Source: CAYFJO01 sp964343305 (GTDB lineage: Bacteria > Planctomycetota > Planctomycetia > Pirellulales > Pirellulaceae). From it: a DNA stretch of 25,481 nt. Positions 9,001-16,526 of the stretch are shown one piece after another (the first letter of the stretch is position 1; each line of letters starts with the position of its first letter). Under the pieces are notes generated by a model, which saw nothing but the letters and a program-made list of their open reading frames with translations, did not search any database and was not told the DNA's origin. A program made the position numbers and the translations under genes. The DNA lies in contig CAYFJO010000127.1 in assembly GCA_964343305.1 (NCBI GenBank), forward strand, positions 1 to 25,481, given 5' to 3'.

Positions 9001-9641
9001 TCATGCGGCACAACGCGATCGGAGTCGCCCTGAATGTGAAAGATGGGAACTCGTGCCGCTGCGAGTTTCTCCAATCGATCGACTGGATTGTGTTCGGCAA
9101 GCTTCTCTTCGAGTTCCTTCGCCGTCATGCCAAACGCCGGAGCGGCCCTTGCCACTCCCGGATAGCTGGCGATGTTGCAGACCGGATAGATGCCCGCGAC
9201 GCCGCCGACCGATTCCGGATGCTCGACCGCCCAACCGTAGAGCATCAATCCGCCACGACTGCGAGCAAGCAACACGGGCTTCGTGCTAAACCCGCGGTTC
9301 TTCGTCAGTTCCTCGAAGAGTGCTTGATAAATCGCGCGTCCTTTTGGATTGCCGTAGCTTTCTCCAACGTCCACACCCGCGACAGCAATTCCCATCGCAT
9401 GGAGTCGATCAAACATCCACTGTTCATCACGATTGGGATGGCGATTACCGAGCGTTGGAGCATACCACACCCACGGCATCGGCCCTTCGATCCACGCGGA
9501 CTCGCGTGGTTTGAGAACGAACGCCTGATGATCAGCAACCGAGAAGGTCTGGCGATCAGCGGCTTTGGCAGGCGTCAGGCTGCAGAGCGTTGCCGACAGC
9601 AATCCGATCAACGCGAGGCAGATTGTCCGATTACGTTTCAT
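6069..9641 (-). CDS. Alpha/beta hydrolase fused to SASA acetylesterase plus degenerate second SASA unit
   Basis: The ATG at 9641 gives 1190 aa with a signal peptide (1-27, ending TPAKA). Residues about 40-265 are an alpha/beta hydrolase: elbow ARSRGG with Ser128, an acid near GDSD (206-208), and His241 in GQGHNMW. Residues about 275-790 are a full SASA acetylesterase with a beta-domain lead-in (LPVWGWSKPEAKVTV), Ser358 in SSGQSNMDW, IWCQGTSNA at 544-552 (the family usually has WYQGESNA) and His632 in GIHYFNK. Residues about 810-1190 repeat this layout (LQRDLPLPVWGHGVPGSEITV, quoted as LPVWGHG and SEITV), but the GQSNM serine block is replaced by TGSRQLDG (900-907), so the second copy should be inactive. 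The protein is probably exported and acts on acylated carbohydrate. It is the first gene of the minus-strand block and is transcribed away from the XylR-type regulator. Confidence 0.9.
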   Translation of the reverse strand: MKRNRTICLALIGLLSATLCSLTPAKAADRQTFSVADHQAFVLKPRESAWIEGPMPWVWYAPTLGNRHPNRDEQWMFDRLHAMGIAVAGVDVGESYGNPKGRAIYQALFEELTKNRGFSTKPVLLARSRGGLMLYGWAVEHPESVGGVAGIYPVCNIASYPGVARAAPAFGMTAKELEEKLAEHNPVDRLEKLAAARVPIFHIQGDSDRVVPHEKNSGLLAERYKAGGGPVEVELIKGQGHNMWRGWFESQRLTDFMIAKALGWPSLELGTPFVDNAILQRQMPLPVWGWSKPEAKVTVEFAEQTKTGTANAKGKWSITLDPLNASSEERELKVTSGSEAIALSGVLVGEVWFSSGQSNMDWVAGKSMCRDLANMLARSKDEIPIREFNVDIGSSLYPQTRTTSKDGWKRSRAAGGFSALSLAFAWELHEELKVPIGIVRSTHGATPIETWTAYEGFADHPKLQDIALRVRQSNPATSDAKDAIAAYFDDLKTWQRESEKLINRGGTALPRPKLPGIADDWKGATRMYNRKIAPLIPYAIRGAIWCQGTSNADDGKIYAAKLEALINGWRKNWGRPDLPFYFTQQQHYGEPDPNHVGFADLREAQTLFFLRAKHVGMVPQHDLNSARPTGIHYFNKLDPGKRLARWALAHQYGKDIPYTGPIYKLHTIKGNTVRVQFEQRGPGGGLMMASKGMQADYQKNPSAYVEPARETPGEKLKHFRLAGKDKVWHPAKAIIDGDEVVVTSEYVPEPRGVQYAYCGTPMGANLYNRAGLPAIPFAYFNGRQMFNEDDPRIVAAAKAEAEHKWGKKTYLLPSTLFRDRCVLQRDLPLPVWGHGVPGSEITVSFGGQTKKTAVDEFERWRVTLDPMSSTSKGRDLVIRSDVDEERRIRDVLVGDVWIMTGSRQLDGQLIRPQKDKPVDLKPLPLVREFRIKTKARRFRTPRKLRMEIGGGRYVASWQSADFDEVGDPPSVVAYHFASKVQQPGVPVGIVTLGAENPPITWVSHKAMQAATGFEKERDELNLGYPNTDVCKQAVVQYIETVKQYNQKVAALLKAGNDLPPQLAEAAPAFPEPYYNQWASRTETATHTYNFCISPLTPFAVRGVTWIPGKDNISDDISKYSPSLEVYASSFAETFGQKQVPFFYAQPASSLVDGLRAPKFKGATSTEFDLWPKSLEAIAAQLGALAAEKLK

Positions 9642-9809
9642 GGATTCATTCCGTATTTTGTTTCTTGTTTCGTAGGACGGGCACTCCTGCCCATCTCCTG
9701 GCGTGGTTGGTAGGTCGCTTCGTCGGAAACCTGCGTCAGGTCACAATCTAACACACGCGATTGATGAGCTGACAGCAGCACATTGCTCGCACACACGCAA
9801 CCCGTTATT
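9642..9809. promoter_or_regulatory. Divergent intergenic region with candidate direct-repeat operator
   Basis: These 168 bp separate the minus-strand esterase gene from the plus-strand regulator and must hold at least one promoter. Two near-identical decamers, ACACACGCGA (9751-9760) and ACACACGCAA (9791-9800), lie exactly 40 bp apart on the same strand. That spacing puts them on one DNA face, as expected for an AraC-type dimer. No convincing -35/-10 pair could be assigned. The left part contains a dispersed repeat (9672-9692). The operator assignment is an inference. Confidence 0.35.
9672..9692. repeat. Dispersed 21-bp repeat, copy 1
   Basis: The 21 bases at 9672-9692 are identical to 19497-19517. 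The core is GACGGGCACTCCTGCCC, which forms a hairpin by pairing GGGCA with TGCCC. A 21-base match is far beyond chance in 25 kb. When read as protein it gives the spurious string VGRALLP. It belongs to non-coding repeats scattered between genes. Confidence 0.8.
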
Positions 9810-11063
9810 ATGGTGCAAGAAGAGATCGTATTCGCGAAAAACTGCAATGTTTTTAGGAATGTCGAGTTCGTGCCAAACCCACGTCGCGTCGCCATCATGC
9901 TGGACCTTCAGTGGCCGTACAAACGCCACGCGGGCATCTTCGCCGGAACACAGCAGTATGCCCGTCAGCAAGGCTGGGAGTCGATCATCGACGAATTCGT
10001 GGCCGAAAACCTGCCAGCCCGACAGACCAGATCACTTCCCTACGACGGCGTGATTGCCCGGTCGAGCGAAAAACTCGCCACGCGTACCGCGCGACTAGGT
10101 ATACCACTGGTGAACGTCTGGTTTAATTCGCCCGTGCGGGACCAACTACCGGGCGTCTTTCCCGACTACACCGCCAGTGGCCGCAGCCGAGCCGAGCATC
10201 TGCTGGCGCGGGGACTGCGGCGGTTTGCGGTTGTGGTGCGTGAAGACCGCGGCCGAAAGCTGGAAGCGACAGCCTTCCGTGCGGCCGTGCAGGAAGCCGG
10301 CTTCCCGTGTGTGACGACAAAGCTGCCGCTCAATTCCGCAAGAACTCATGCCGTCTGGCTGAAGACTCAACAGCAAATTGACGAGAGTATGAGCGAGTGG
10401 CAATTGCCAATCGGTGTCTCCGTGACCGACGAATTGGCAGGACGCACGGTCGTTCAGAGGTGCGCACGGCGGGGCTGGCGAGTGCCACAGGACGTGGCGA
10501 TCATCGCCGGGTCGAACGAAGAGGCGCTTTGCGAGAACCCGCGGCCGTCACTGACCAGCATGGAGTTGGGCTTCGACCAGATCGGCTACGAGGCCGCTCG
10601 CCTGCTGGACCGATTGATGGACGAACGGGAGAGGGGACGAAAAGTGAAAAAGGGAACATCGCCCCAGTACATCCTGCTGCCACCACAAGGAATCGTGATT
10701 CGCGAATCGACCGACTTTTACGCCGTCAAAGACGAAATGGTCGCGGCGGCGTTGGACTTCATTTCCCGGAACAGTCATCGCCGCATCGGCCAGGACGACG
10801 TATCGCGAGCCGTCGACGCCGAGACAAGAACGCTTCAACTCCGCTTCCGTAAGGTCTTAAACCGCCCGATCGCCACAGAGATCCGCCGCGTGCGAGTCGA
10901 GCGAGCCAAACGTGAACTGGCCCAGAGCGATCGTCGCCTGGCCGACATTGCCCGCGACGTGGGTTTTGGCAAAGCCATGCGAATGTACGAAGTCTTCCGC
11001 CGCGAACTAGGCGTCACGCCAAGTGAGTATCGCAAACAGCGAAGATTGAATTCGGAACTGTGA
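9810..11063 (+). CDS. XylR-type AraC-family transcriptional regulator
   Basis: The frame opens at a TTG at 9783. The ATG at 9810 (MVQEEIVFAKN) is preferred and gives 417 aa; a GTG at 9870 just before RRVAIML is another possibility. The N-terminal two thirds form a LacI/periplasmic-binding-like sensor: RRVAIMLDLQWPYKRHAGIFAG, quoted in parts as RRVAIMLDL and HAGIFAG, then a long effector domain ending DVAIIAGSNEEALCENPRPS and SLTSMELGFDQIGYEAARLL. The last ~100 residues are an AraC helix-turn-helix pair: TRTLQLRFRKVLNRPI, then LADIARDVGFGKAMRMYEVF and RRELGVTPSEYRKQ. Proteins of this type usually sense a sugar and activate neighbouring carbohydrate genes. It is divergent from the esterase block, so that block is the likely target. 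The ligand is unknown. It converges on the next gene with a 13-bp gap. Confidence 0.9.
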   Translation: MVQEEIVFAKNCNVFRNVEFVPNPRRVAIMLDLQWPYKRHAGIFAGTQQYARQQGWESIIDEFVAENLPARQTRSLPYDGVIARSSEKLATRTARLGIPLVNVWFNSPVRDQLPGVFPDYTASGRSRAEHLLARGLRRFAVVVREDRGRKLEATAFRAAVQEAGFPCVTTKLPLNSARTHAVWLKTQQQIDESMSEWQLPIGVSVTDELAGRTVVQRCARRGWRVPQDVAIIAGSNEEALCENPRPSLTSMELGFDQIGYEAARLLDRLMDERERGRKVKKGTSPQYILLPPQGIVIRESTDFYAVKDEMVAAALDFISRNSHRRIGQDDVSRAVDAETRTLQLRFRKVLNRPIATEIRRVRVERAKRELAQSDRRLADIARDVGFGKAMRMYEVFRRELGVTPSEYRKQRRLNSEL

Positions 11064-11076
11064 GATCGAGACCTGA

Positions 11077-12579
11077 TCACTTCATTTCTTCGACCTTGCG
11101 GACCAAAATGCGATTGCCCGACAGGTCGATGACTCGGACTTGGTCGCCCGGGTCGATGTAGGTGCCGTCCGCGACTACGTCGACGTATTCGTTTTCGAAT
11201 TTTGCTTTGCCGGCGGGACGCAATGGCGAATCGGCCACGCCCCAATCGCCGACTGCGACAGGAAACTTGCTTTCGTCGGGCAACGCGCCTTTTTGATTGG
11301 GGTCGACGGTTGTTGTTTCACCTGTCGGTGGCTTGAGGACCAGTGCACCGATGACGGGCAGACTGCCGAGGTAGCGGCTGATGACCGCTGCCACAATGAC
11401 GAATCCGACTCCGGATACCAGAATCACAACCAGCGAATTCGTCGACGTCGCAAGTTGATGTGACGTGCTCGGGATGATGAAGTTTTGGCTGGCCATTACC
11501 AGGCTGACGAGGATTAACAACAGGCCCGTTACTCCCGAGACACCGAATCCGGGGATTACGAAGATCTCCATCAAAATGAACACGATCCCGCATAAGAACA
11601 AGATCACTTCCAACCAATCGGCCGTCCCACCGAGAAATCGGCTCCAGAAGAACAGCGAGAAACAAAGTCCGGATATTAATCCGCCAACGCTGATGCCTGG
11701 TGCGCTGAGTTCGACATACAACGCGACCAGCCCGATGATGAACAGCAAGCCGGTCACGAGTGGAAAGTTCAAAACGAGTACGGCGGTATCGACCCAACCG
11801 TATTCGAGGATGACAAACTCGTCGTCAAGTTCGTAGATTTCACGCAACTCGTTGTGCGTTTCCGCGTATCCGTTGGCAAGATTCAGTTCCACGGCCCGCG
11901 TGCCGCTGACAATCAGAAACTTATCATCCCGCGACTCGAGAACTCGCTTTCCTTTGACCCAATCGACGGAGTTTTCCAGCGACGCGATTTCATCCTCGGT
12001 CATGTAGGTGACTTCGTTTGTCTTTTGATTCGTCATTTTGAAGACGGCCAGGTTTTGGTCAATCATGGCTTCGGCCAACGCAGGAGCGCGGCCTTTGGCG
12101 GAGGCCAGATCGCGGACAAAACGCGCCACGTCGCTGCGGATCTTTTCGTCGGCATACTTGAACATGAAATCTTCGTCCAGGAAGATCACGCCCGCGTCGC
12201 CGAGTCGTGCGTTGGGGTCCATGACGATGTCGGTGCATCCCAGGGAAAGTACCGCCGCGCCGCTGAGTGCCTTGTGAGGAATGTAGGCAACCGTATGTGC
12301 CCACTCGATGTCGCGCAGCCGCGTGGCCATGTTTTCGCTGGCATAGAGTTCGCCGCCGGGGCTATCGATTTCGATCACGATCAAGTCGGCGTTCCGCTGG
12401 CGAGCCACGGCGAGTTTGCGATAAAGAAACTGCTCGCTCCACTGCGTGATTTCGCGGTCGAAGCGGATCAGTACGCCTCGTTTGTATTGCGGTTTTGCCT
12501 TTTCCTCGGCGGCTTGCAGCGTGCCGTGGCAAATCAACCCAGCCAGCAGTCCGACGATAAATCCCGTGACGTTGTTCAT
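11077..12579 (-). CDS. NfeD-family membrane-bound ClpP-class serine protease
   Basis: The ATG at 12579 (500 aa) is preferred over the GTG at 12588; GGGTGAG lies upstream. A signal peptide (about 1-23, ending TLQA) is followed by a ClpP/SppA-class protease domain: IVIEIDSPGGELYAS (oxyanion loop SPGG) and HKALSGAAVLSLGCTD, with Ser106 as expected nucleophile. A lysine about 40 residues on (ADEKIRSDVA, Lys146) fits the Ser/Lys dyad described for archaeal 1510-N. Several hydrophobic helices follow (VLNFPLVTGLLFIIGLVALY; WLEVILFLCGIVFILMEIFV; the VMASQN region; VVILVSGVGFVIVAAVI). The C-terminus is an NfeD OB-fold-like domain (GKAKFENEYVDVVADGTYID). The family is thought to act in membrane protein quality control. 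Its neighbours give no additional hint. It lies tail-to-tail with the regulator gene. Confidence 0.93.
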   Translation of the reverse strand: MNNVTGFIVGLLAGLICHGTLQAAEEKAKPQYKRGVLIRFDREITQWSEQFLYRKLAVARQRNADLIVIEIDSPGGELYASENMATRLRDIEWAHTVAYIPHKALSGAAVLSLGCTDIVMDPNARLGDAGVIFLDEDFMFKYADEKIRSDVARFVRDLASAKGRAPALAEAMIDQNLAVFKMTNQKTNEVTYMTEDEIASLENSVDWVKGKRVLESRDDKFLIVSGTRAVELNLANGYAETHNELREIYELDDEFVILEYGWVDTAVLVLNFPLVTGLLFIIGLVALYVELSAPGISVGGLISGLCFSLFFWSRFLGGTADWLEVILFLCGIVFILMEIFVIPGFGVSGVTGLLLILVSLVMASQNFIIPSTSHQLATSTNSLVVILVSGVGFVIVAAVISRYLGSLPVIGALVLKPPTGETTTVDPNQKGALPDESKFPVAVGDWGVADSPLRPAGKAKFENEYVDVVADGTYIDPGDQVRVIDLSGNRILVRKVEEMK

Positions 12580-12710
12580 TGAATTCACTCACCCGATTGA
12601 TGGATCACAACAGAAGGTTGTCATTGAGAATCTACGTTATTTTACGAAAATGATGCCGGTGTGTCACGTTGGCTGCTCCGATTGGAGTTTCTGTATCCTC
12701 TCTAAACACT

Positions 12711-13211
12711 TCATCCCGCCGGAAATTGACGACAATACTCGTACAAAGTCATGGAGGCCGCGGTGGCCACGTTGTAACTGTGTGGCATCCCATACACGGG
12801 GATTTCGACGACATGATCGATCAGTGCCAGGAGGTCGTCCGTTAGACCGTGCCGTTCGTGGCCGACAACCAGGACACTGCGGCGGTCGAATGCGAACGAA
12901 TGCAGGCTCACGGAATTTGTGGTTTGTTCGAGTCCGACGATTGTGTAACCGTCCTCGCGGAATTGCCTGAGCGCCGGTGCGAGCGAGCGGCGTCGCGTGA
13001 TTTCGATTTGGTCCAAGCTGGCGCGAGCAATTTTTTGATCGATCTTCGCGTTTCCACAAACAACCATCTTTCGCACGCCACAACATCCGGCCGCCCGCAC
13101 AATTCGCGACAGATTGACGTTGCTGCGCAGGGGCGGACAGGCAACGATCAACTCTCGTGGTTGTGCAAGTTCAACCGGCGGTTGGTGTCGTTGGTGCACG
13201 AAGTCGGACAT
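12711..13211 (-). CDS. SpoU/TrmH-family RNA 2'-O-methyltransferase
   Basis: A 166-aa protein from an ATG at 13211, the size of a minimal SPOUT enzyme. The three SpoU motifs are present. Motif 1 is NVNLSRIVRAAGCCGV (about 31-46) with its conserved Asn and Arg. Motif 2 is VLVVGHERHGLTDDLL (113-128). Motif 3, the knotted SAM site, is EIPVYGMPHSYNVATAAS (136-153), followed by MTLYEY. Motif 3 normally reads SLNVS; here it is SYNVA, a mild deviation that keeps the key Asn147. These enzymes methylate a ribose 2'-OH in rRNA or tRNA. The particular site cannot be told because there is no extra RNA-binding domain. It lies 131 bp upstream of the NfeD gene on the same strand, and is divergent from the sulfatase with a 162-bp gap in which I could not place a reliable promoter. 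Confidence 0.9.
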   Translation of the reverse strand: MSDFVHQRHQPPVELAQPRELIVACPPLRSNVNLSRIVRAAGCCGVRKMVVCGNAKIDQKIARASLDQIEITRRRSLAPALRQFREDGYTIVGLEQTTNSVSLHSFAFDRRSVLVVGHERHGLTDDLLALIDHVVEIPVYGMPHSYNVATAASMTLYEYCRQFPAG

Positions 13212-13373
13212 TTGGTCGCTTGTTCTATCAATTTGTTACCGTCCATTGGCTGCGCAGACCTTAATGAAATACGATATCAAAAGAAAGCCGTGCCAGGCAA
13301 TTGACTGTGAGAATATCCCCAGCAATGATAAATGCCTCTGGAATTGAAGATGACTCCTAGCTCGAGGAACTGC

Positions 13374-14996
13374 ATGCGTACGAATACTATTTTGACGGTG
13401 GTTGTTGCGGTTGGTCTTTGCACGCCGTTGGCTGATGCTGCCCAGAGGCCGAATGTGCTTTTCTGTTTTGCGGATGACTGGGGACGGCATGCCAGTGCTT
13501 ACGCGAAAGTGGATGGGCCGGGGACGGTGAACGACGTGATTCGAACTCCGAATTTCGATGCGCTCGCGAAGACGGGCGTGTTGTTTCGCAACGCCTTTGT
13601 GAATGCTCCATCTTGTACGCCATGTCGAAGTTCGTTGCTGTCGGGCCAACACTTTTGGCGAACAGGTCGCGCCGCGATTCTGCAAGGGGCAGTTTGGGAC
13701 GAACGGATTCCGACGTGGCCGCTGTTGTTGAAGGACAGTGGTTACCACATTGGTTTTACGTTTAAAGTGTGGAGTCCGGGAACGCCGCGCGACGCGGGTT
13801 ACGGTGGCTCGGCGAACGCTTACCAGAAATCCGGCGGCAGGTTTAACGGCTTTTCCCAAAACGCGACAAAACTGGTGCAGCAGGGCAAGACCGTCGATGA
13901 AGCCAAACAGGTGCTGAAGGATGAAGTGATTGGAAACTTCAATGCATTTTTGGCGAACAAGAAAAAGGAACAACCGTTCGCTTACTGGTTCGGCCCAACG
14001 AATGTTCATCGCAAGTGGATCAAAGGTTCTGGCAAGGCGCTTTGGAATATCGATCCGGATGGTTTGAACGGCAAGATGCCGCCCTTCCTGCCGGATGTTC
14101 CGGCAGTGCGCGAGGATCTGGCCGATTACTTTGGCGAAGCACAAGCGTTTGACATGGCGTTGGGAGTGCTGGTCGATGAATTGAAGAAGGCCGGTGAGTT
14201 CGAGAACACGATCATCGCGATTTCGGGTGATCACGGCGCGCCGGGTTTTCCACACGGGAAGTGCAATCTTTATGACTTCGGTACGCGTGTGCCACTCATT
14301 TTGACGGGGCCTGGAATTGAAGGTGGTCGCGTGGTGGATGACTTCGTGACGCTTCCGGACCTTGCGCCGACGTTCCTGGATGCTGGCGATGTGAAACCGC
14401 CGGAAGTGATGACCGCACGGACGCTGTGGCCGGTTTTGGAATCGAAGGCGGAAGGTTTGGTGGATGAAAAACGCACGCACGTGTTTGTCGGACGCGAGCG
14501 GCATGTCGCCAAGGCCCGCGCGGGACAATTGCCTTATCCGCAACGCGCGATTCGAACGAAGGACCACCTCTTTGTGATGAATTTCAAACCCGACCGGTAT
14601 CCATTGGGCGATCCTTATCGGCTGGACACAGACAATCCCCCTTCGATCAACGAGATGACGAACAGCACGTTTTGCACGCTTCCAGACGAAGATGCGGGCC
14701 CGACGAAGGCATGGCTTGTGTCGCATCGAAATGATGCCACATGGGCACCGTTATACGATCACGCGTACGGCAAGCGGCCGCGCGAAGAGTTGTTTGACCT
14801 GAACAAGGATCCACATCAGATGAAGAATGTCGCAGCGGATCCAGATCATCAGGCCACTGCCGCAGCGCTGCGTAAAAAACTGTTGCACGAACTGGTCAGC
14901 ACGGAAGATCCGAGAATGGTGGACGATGGCAAGTTCTTTGAAACTGCGCCGATGGCTGGTCCAGTGCAGGCCGCTCCGAGGAAAAGGAAAAAGTGA
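13374..14996 (+). CDS. Secreted S1-family (formylglycine) sulfatase
   Basis: The ATG at 13374 yields 540 aa starting with a clean signal peptide (MRTNTILTVVVAVGLCTPLADA). Upstream in-frame ATGs at 13332 and 13350 would bury it behind a charged leader, so they are not preferred. The metal-binding N-terminus is NVLFCFADDWG (Asp34/Asp35). The formylglycine motif is SCTPCRSSLLSGQ with Cys81 as the modified residue. The canonical core C-x-P-x-R is kept, but position four is Cys where Ser or Ala is usual. The second metal site is IAISGDHGAPGFPHGK, and the C-terminal sulfatase block is REELFDLNKDPHQMKNV. The product is probably exported and cleaves sulfate esters from polysaccharides or other sulfated compounds. 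Maturation would need a formylglycine-generating enzyme or anSME encoded elsewhere. Its C-terminus is basic (RKRKK). It converges with the ceramidase-like gene. Confidence 0.93.
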   Translation: MRTNTILTVVVAVGLCTPLADAAQRPNVLFCFADDWGRHASAYAKVDGPGTVNDVIRTPNFDALAKTGVLFRNAFVNAPSCTPCRSSLLSGQHFWRTGRAAILQGAVWDERIPTWPLLLKDSGYHIGFTFKVWSPGTPRDAGYGGSANAYQKSGGRFNGFSQNATKLVQQGKTVDEAKQVLKDEVIGNFNAFLANKKKEQPFAYWFGPTNVHRKWIKGSGKALWNIDPDGLNGKMPPFLPDVPAVREDLADYFGEAQAFDMALGVLVDELKKAGEFENTIIAISGDHGAPGFPHGKCNLYDFGTRVPLILTGPGIEGGRVVDDFVTLPDLAPTFLDAGDVKPPEVMTARTLWPVLESKAEGLVDEKRTHVFVGRERHVAKARAGQLPYPQRAIRTKDHLFVMNFKPDRYPLGDPYRLDTDNPPSINEMTNSTFCTLPDEDAGPTKAWLVSHRNDATWAPLYDHAYGKRPREELFDLNKDPHQMKNVAADPDHQATAAALRKKLLHELVSTEDPRMVDDGKFFETAPMAGPVQAAPRKRKK

Positions 14997-14997
14997 G

Positions 14998-15036
14998 CTA
15001 GTGCTTTGTCAAAGAAGAAAGTTGACAAAGCACTAG
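14998..15036. terminator. Bidirectional hairpin between convergent genes
   Basis: Perfect 15-bp arms CTAGTGCTTTGTCAA (14998-15012) and TTGACAAAGCACTAG (15022-15036) enclose a 9-nt loop AGAAGAAAG. It begins two bases after the sulfatase stop and lies before the stop of the convergent ceramidase-like gene at 15114. The position suits a two-way terminator. The arms are only moderately GC-rich and no T-run follows, so a factor-assisted or repeat role is possible. Confidence 0.7.
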
Positions 15037-15113
15037 TGAACCGTTGTTGTGCGCAACACACCGAAACACAAAGGCTTGCTACACACACGCTATTCTTTCA
15101 TGAATAATCCGTT

Positions 15114-16487
15114 TTAAGGGGCAAACTTGGCGTCCAACAGTTGTTTGATCGCATCCGTCAACACGCCTTCGACCGACGGCGCCACGCGTGACGCACGCTG
15201 GCTGGTCTCATAGCCGCCTTGGGTGTAGCCGATTTTGGTGCCGATGTAGCCTGGCGCATAATCGCCGTAAGCGGCCATCGCGACAAACAGTTCGGGCTTG
15301 AGTTTTTGTGCGGCGAGTTGATATTCGACAAACAACTCACCGGGCAGGTGCAACACGCGGGACTTGCCGAGCGCGAGGCAAGATACGTCGATAGTGTCGC
15401 CTGATTTACAGCGGCGCAGCCAGATCAAATTGCGCGCGGCGGCCAATCGTGCTCTCGTTTCAGCTTCTTTGTTCTCCAGGATTTTGAGCAGTGACTTTTC
15501 GTCGAGATGCGGTGCTGCGGGGAGTTGGACTGCGACGCTTTTCCAACCAAGGTCGTCCGCCGAGATGGGGCTGCGTTTGGTGTTCTCCCAGGCGGCTCTC
15601 ATTCCCGCTGCAACGCGATTGGCCAGCACTTGCCGGTTCTCCTTTGATCCGTCGTTCCACTTGCCCGCGCCAATATTGCCGCCTGCGCCGTTGAAATGGA
15701 TGTGGACCAGGCCGGTTTCCTTTTGCCGAACGTTGCGCGCGATGCCGGGAAAATCCGGATTCGCCATGCCGGTGCGATAGTAACTTTGCGGATGGGTGGC
15801 GTAGTAGGTCAGCGCCACGAGCGGCTTGTCGCCGTTGTAGAAACTGATCATTTTCAATTGTGGATCGATCGTGCCGGCTGGAAACGCTCGCACTTTTTCA
15901 TCGCGAGTGGCCGTCCAGCGAACGTGAAGCACCTTTCCATCCGGTCCGAGAATCCGGCGATTCGAGGCGACCATTCTTACTTCGCCTTGTCCCAGTCCCA
16001 GATGGGTGACGGGAACGGGCGACGCGGTGGCTTTCTTCACCGCGTCCGCCGTCCGCTGCATCACGTCACGCAAGAACGGCGCGTCAAAGAATTCCTGGTT
16101 GATGCCATATTGAGCCAACAACTGGTCGGTGGACAGATCGCAGTGCGGCGCATCATGTTGATGCAACGTATGGATCGCAACTCGCTCACGTGACGTGCCC
16201 GCCGCCTTTGCGAGTGTTTCTCGAAATCGGAAGTGCCCGTCATTGCCGATGCCGATCCAGTCGACGGCACACAACACAATCGGCTTTTCGTCGCCCATCA
16301 GCACGATGCCACGACAACTGAGCGGGATCAACGTGCCCTTGGTTGGATCGTAAGCCAGCGGGCTGCCGACCGGTGGTGACGCGTCGACGTGAAATAAGCC
16401 AACCTCGACTTGTTCGCCGGCATCAAGGACGAACGCGAAATGGAATAGCAAGCAAAACAGCAACGAGGCGGTTCGTGAAAAGGACAT
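15114..16487 (-). CDS. Secreted neutral/alkaline ceramidase-like hydrolase
   Basis: A 457-aa protein from an ATG at 16487 with an N-terminal signal peptide (to about residue 23, FVLDAGEQ). It has the N-terminal fold of the neutral/alkaline non-lysosomal ceramidase family: VEVGLFHVDASPPVGSPLAY, the zinc-site block IHTLHQHDAPH (105-115, where true ceramidases have THTHSGPG), YYATHPQSYY with His232 (family NFATHP), NGAGGNIG, and the late GELFVEYQ / YGDYAPGYIGT region. It is shorter than true ceramidases, which have about 650-700 aa, and lacks their C-terminal domain. Planctomycetes often carry such proteins, and real ceramidase activity has not been shown to my knowledge. An amide- or ester-lipid substrate is inference. 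It lies downstream of the kinase gene but is separated from it by a hairpin. Confidence 0.85.
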   Translation of the reverse strand: MSFSRTASLLFCLLFHFAFVLDAGEQVEVGLFHVDASPPVGSPLAYDPTKGTLIPLSCRGIVLMGDEKPIVLCAVDWIGIGNDGHFRFRETLAKAAGTSRERVAIHTLHQHDAPHCDLSTDQLLAQYGINQEFFDAPFLRDVMQRTADAVKKATASPVPVTHLGLGQGEVRMVASNRRILGPDGKVLHVRWTATRDEKVRAFPAGTIDPQLKMISFYNGDKPLVALTYYATHPQSYYRTGMANPDFPGIARNVRQKETGLVHIHFNGAGGNIGAGKWNDGSKENRQVLANRVAAGMRAAWENTKRSPISADDLGWKSVAVQLPAAPHLDEKSLLKILENKEAETRARLAAARNLIWLRRCKSGDTIDVSCLALGKSRVLHLPGELFVEYQLAAQKLKPELFVAMAAYGDYAPGYIGTKIGYTQGGYETSQRASRVAPSVEGVLTDAIKQLLDAKFAP

Positions 16488-16526
16488 GGATGTTCCCTTT
16501 GATCGTTGAACGCAAACTTGGTTAGA

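Noticed and set aside
8730..9713. 327-aa plus-strand open frame
   Set aside because: Antisense of the alpha/beta hydrolase part of the 1190-aa protein; its last residues translate the 21-bp dispersed repeat.
13267..13279. 13-mer AAATACGATATCA shared with 19897-19909, followed by similar purine-rich sequence
   Set aside because: Several same-strand 13-mer matches are expected by chance in 25 kb, and the two contexts (divergent promoter gap versus gene 3' side) differ.
13301..13332. TTGACT with a weak AATGAT as a sigma-70-like promoter for the sulfatase
   Set aside because: The -10 match is poor and no second line of evidence supports it.
13236..14726. 496-aa minus-strand open frame opposite the sulfatase
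   Set aside because: Arg/His-rich text with no motifs, fully antisense to a gene with all sulfatase signatures. A GC-biased codon pattern explains the lack of stops.
15114..16487. True ceramidase
   Set aside because: The fold signature fits, but the zinc motif is altered (HTLHQHDAPH) and the C-terminal domain is missing, so only a ceramidase-like call is justified.
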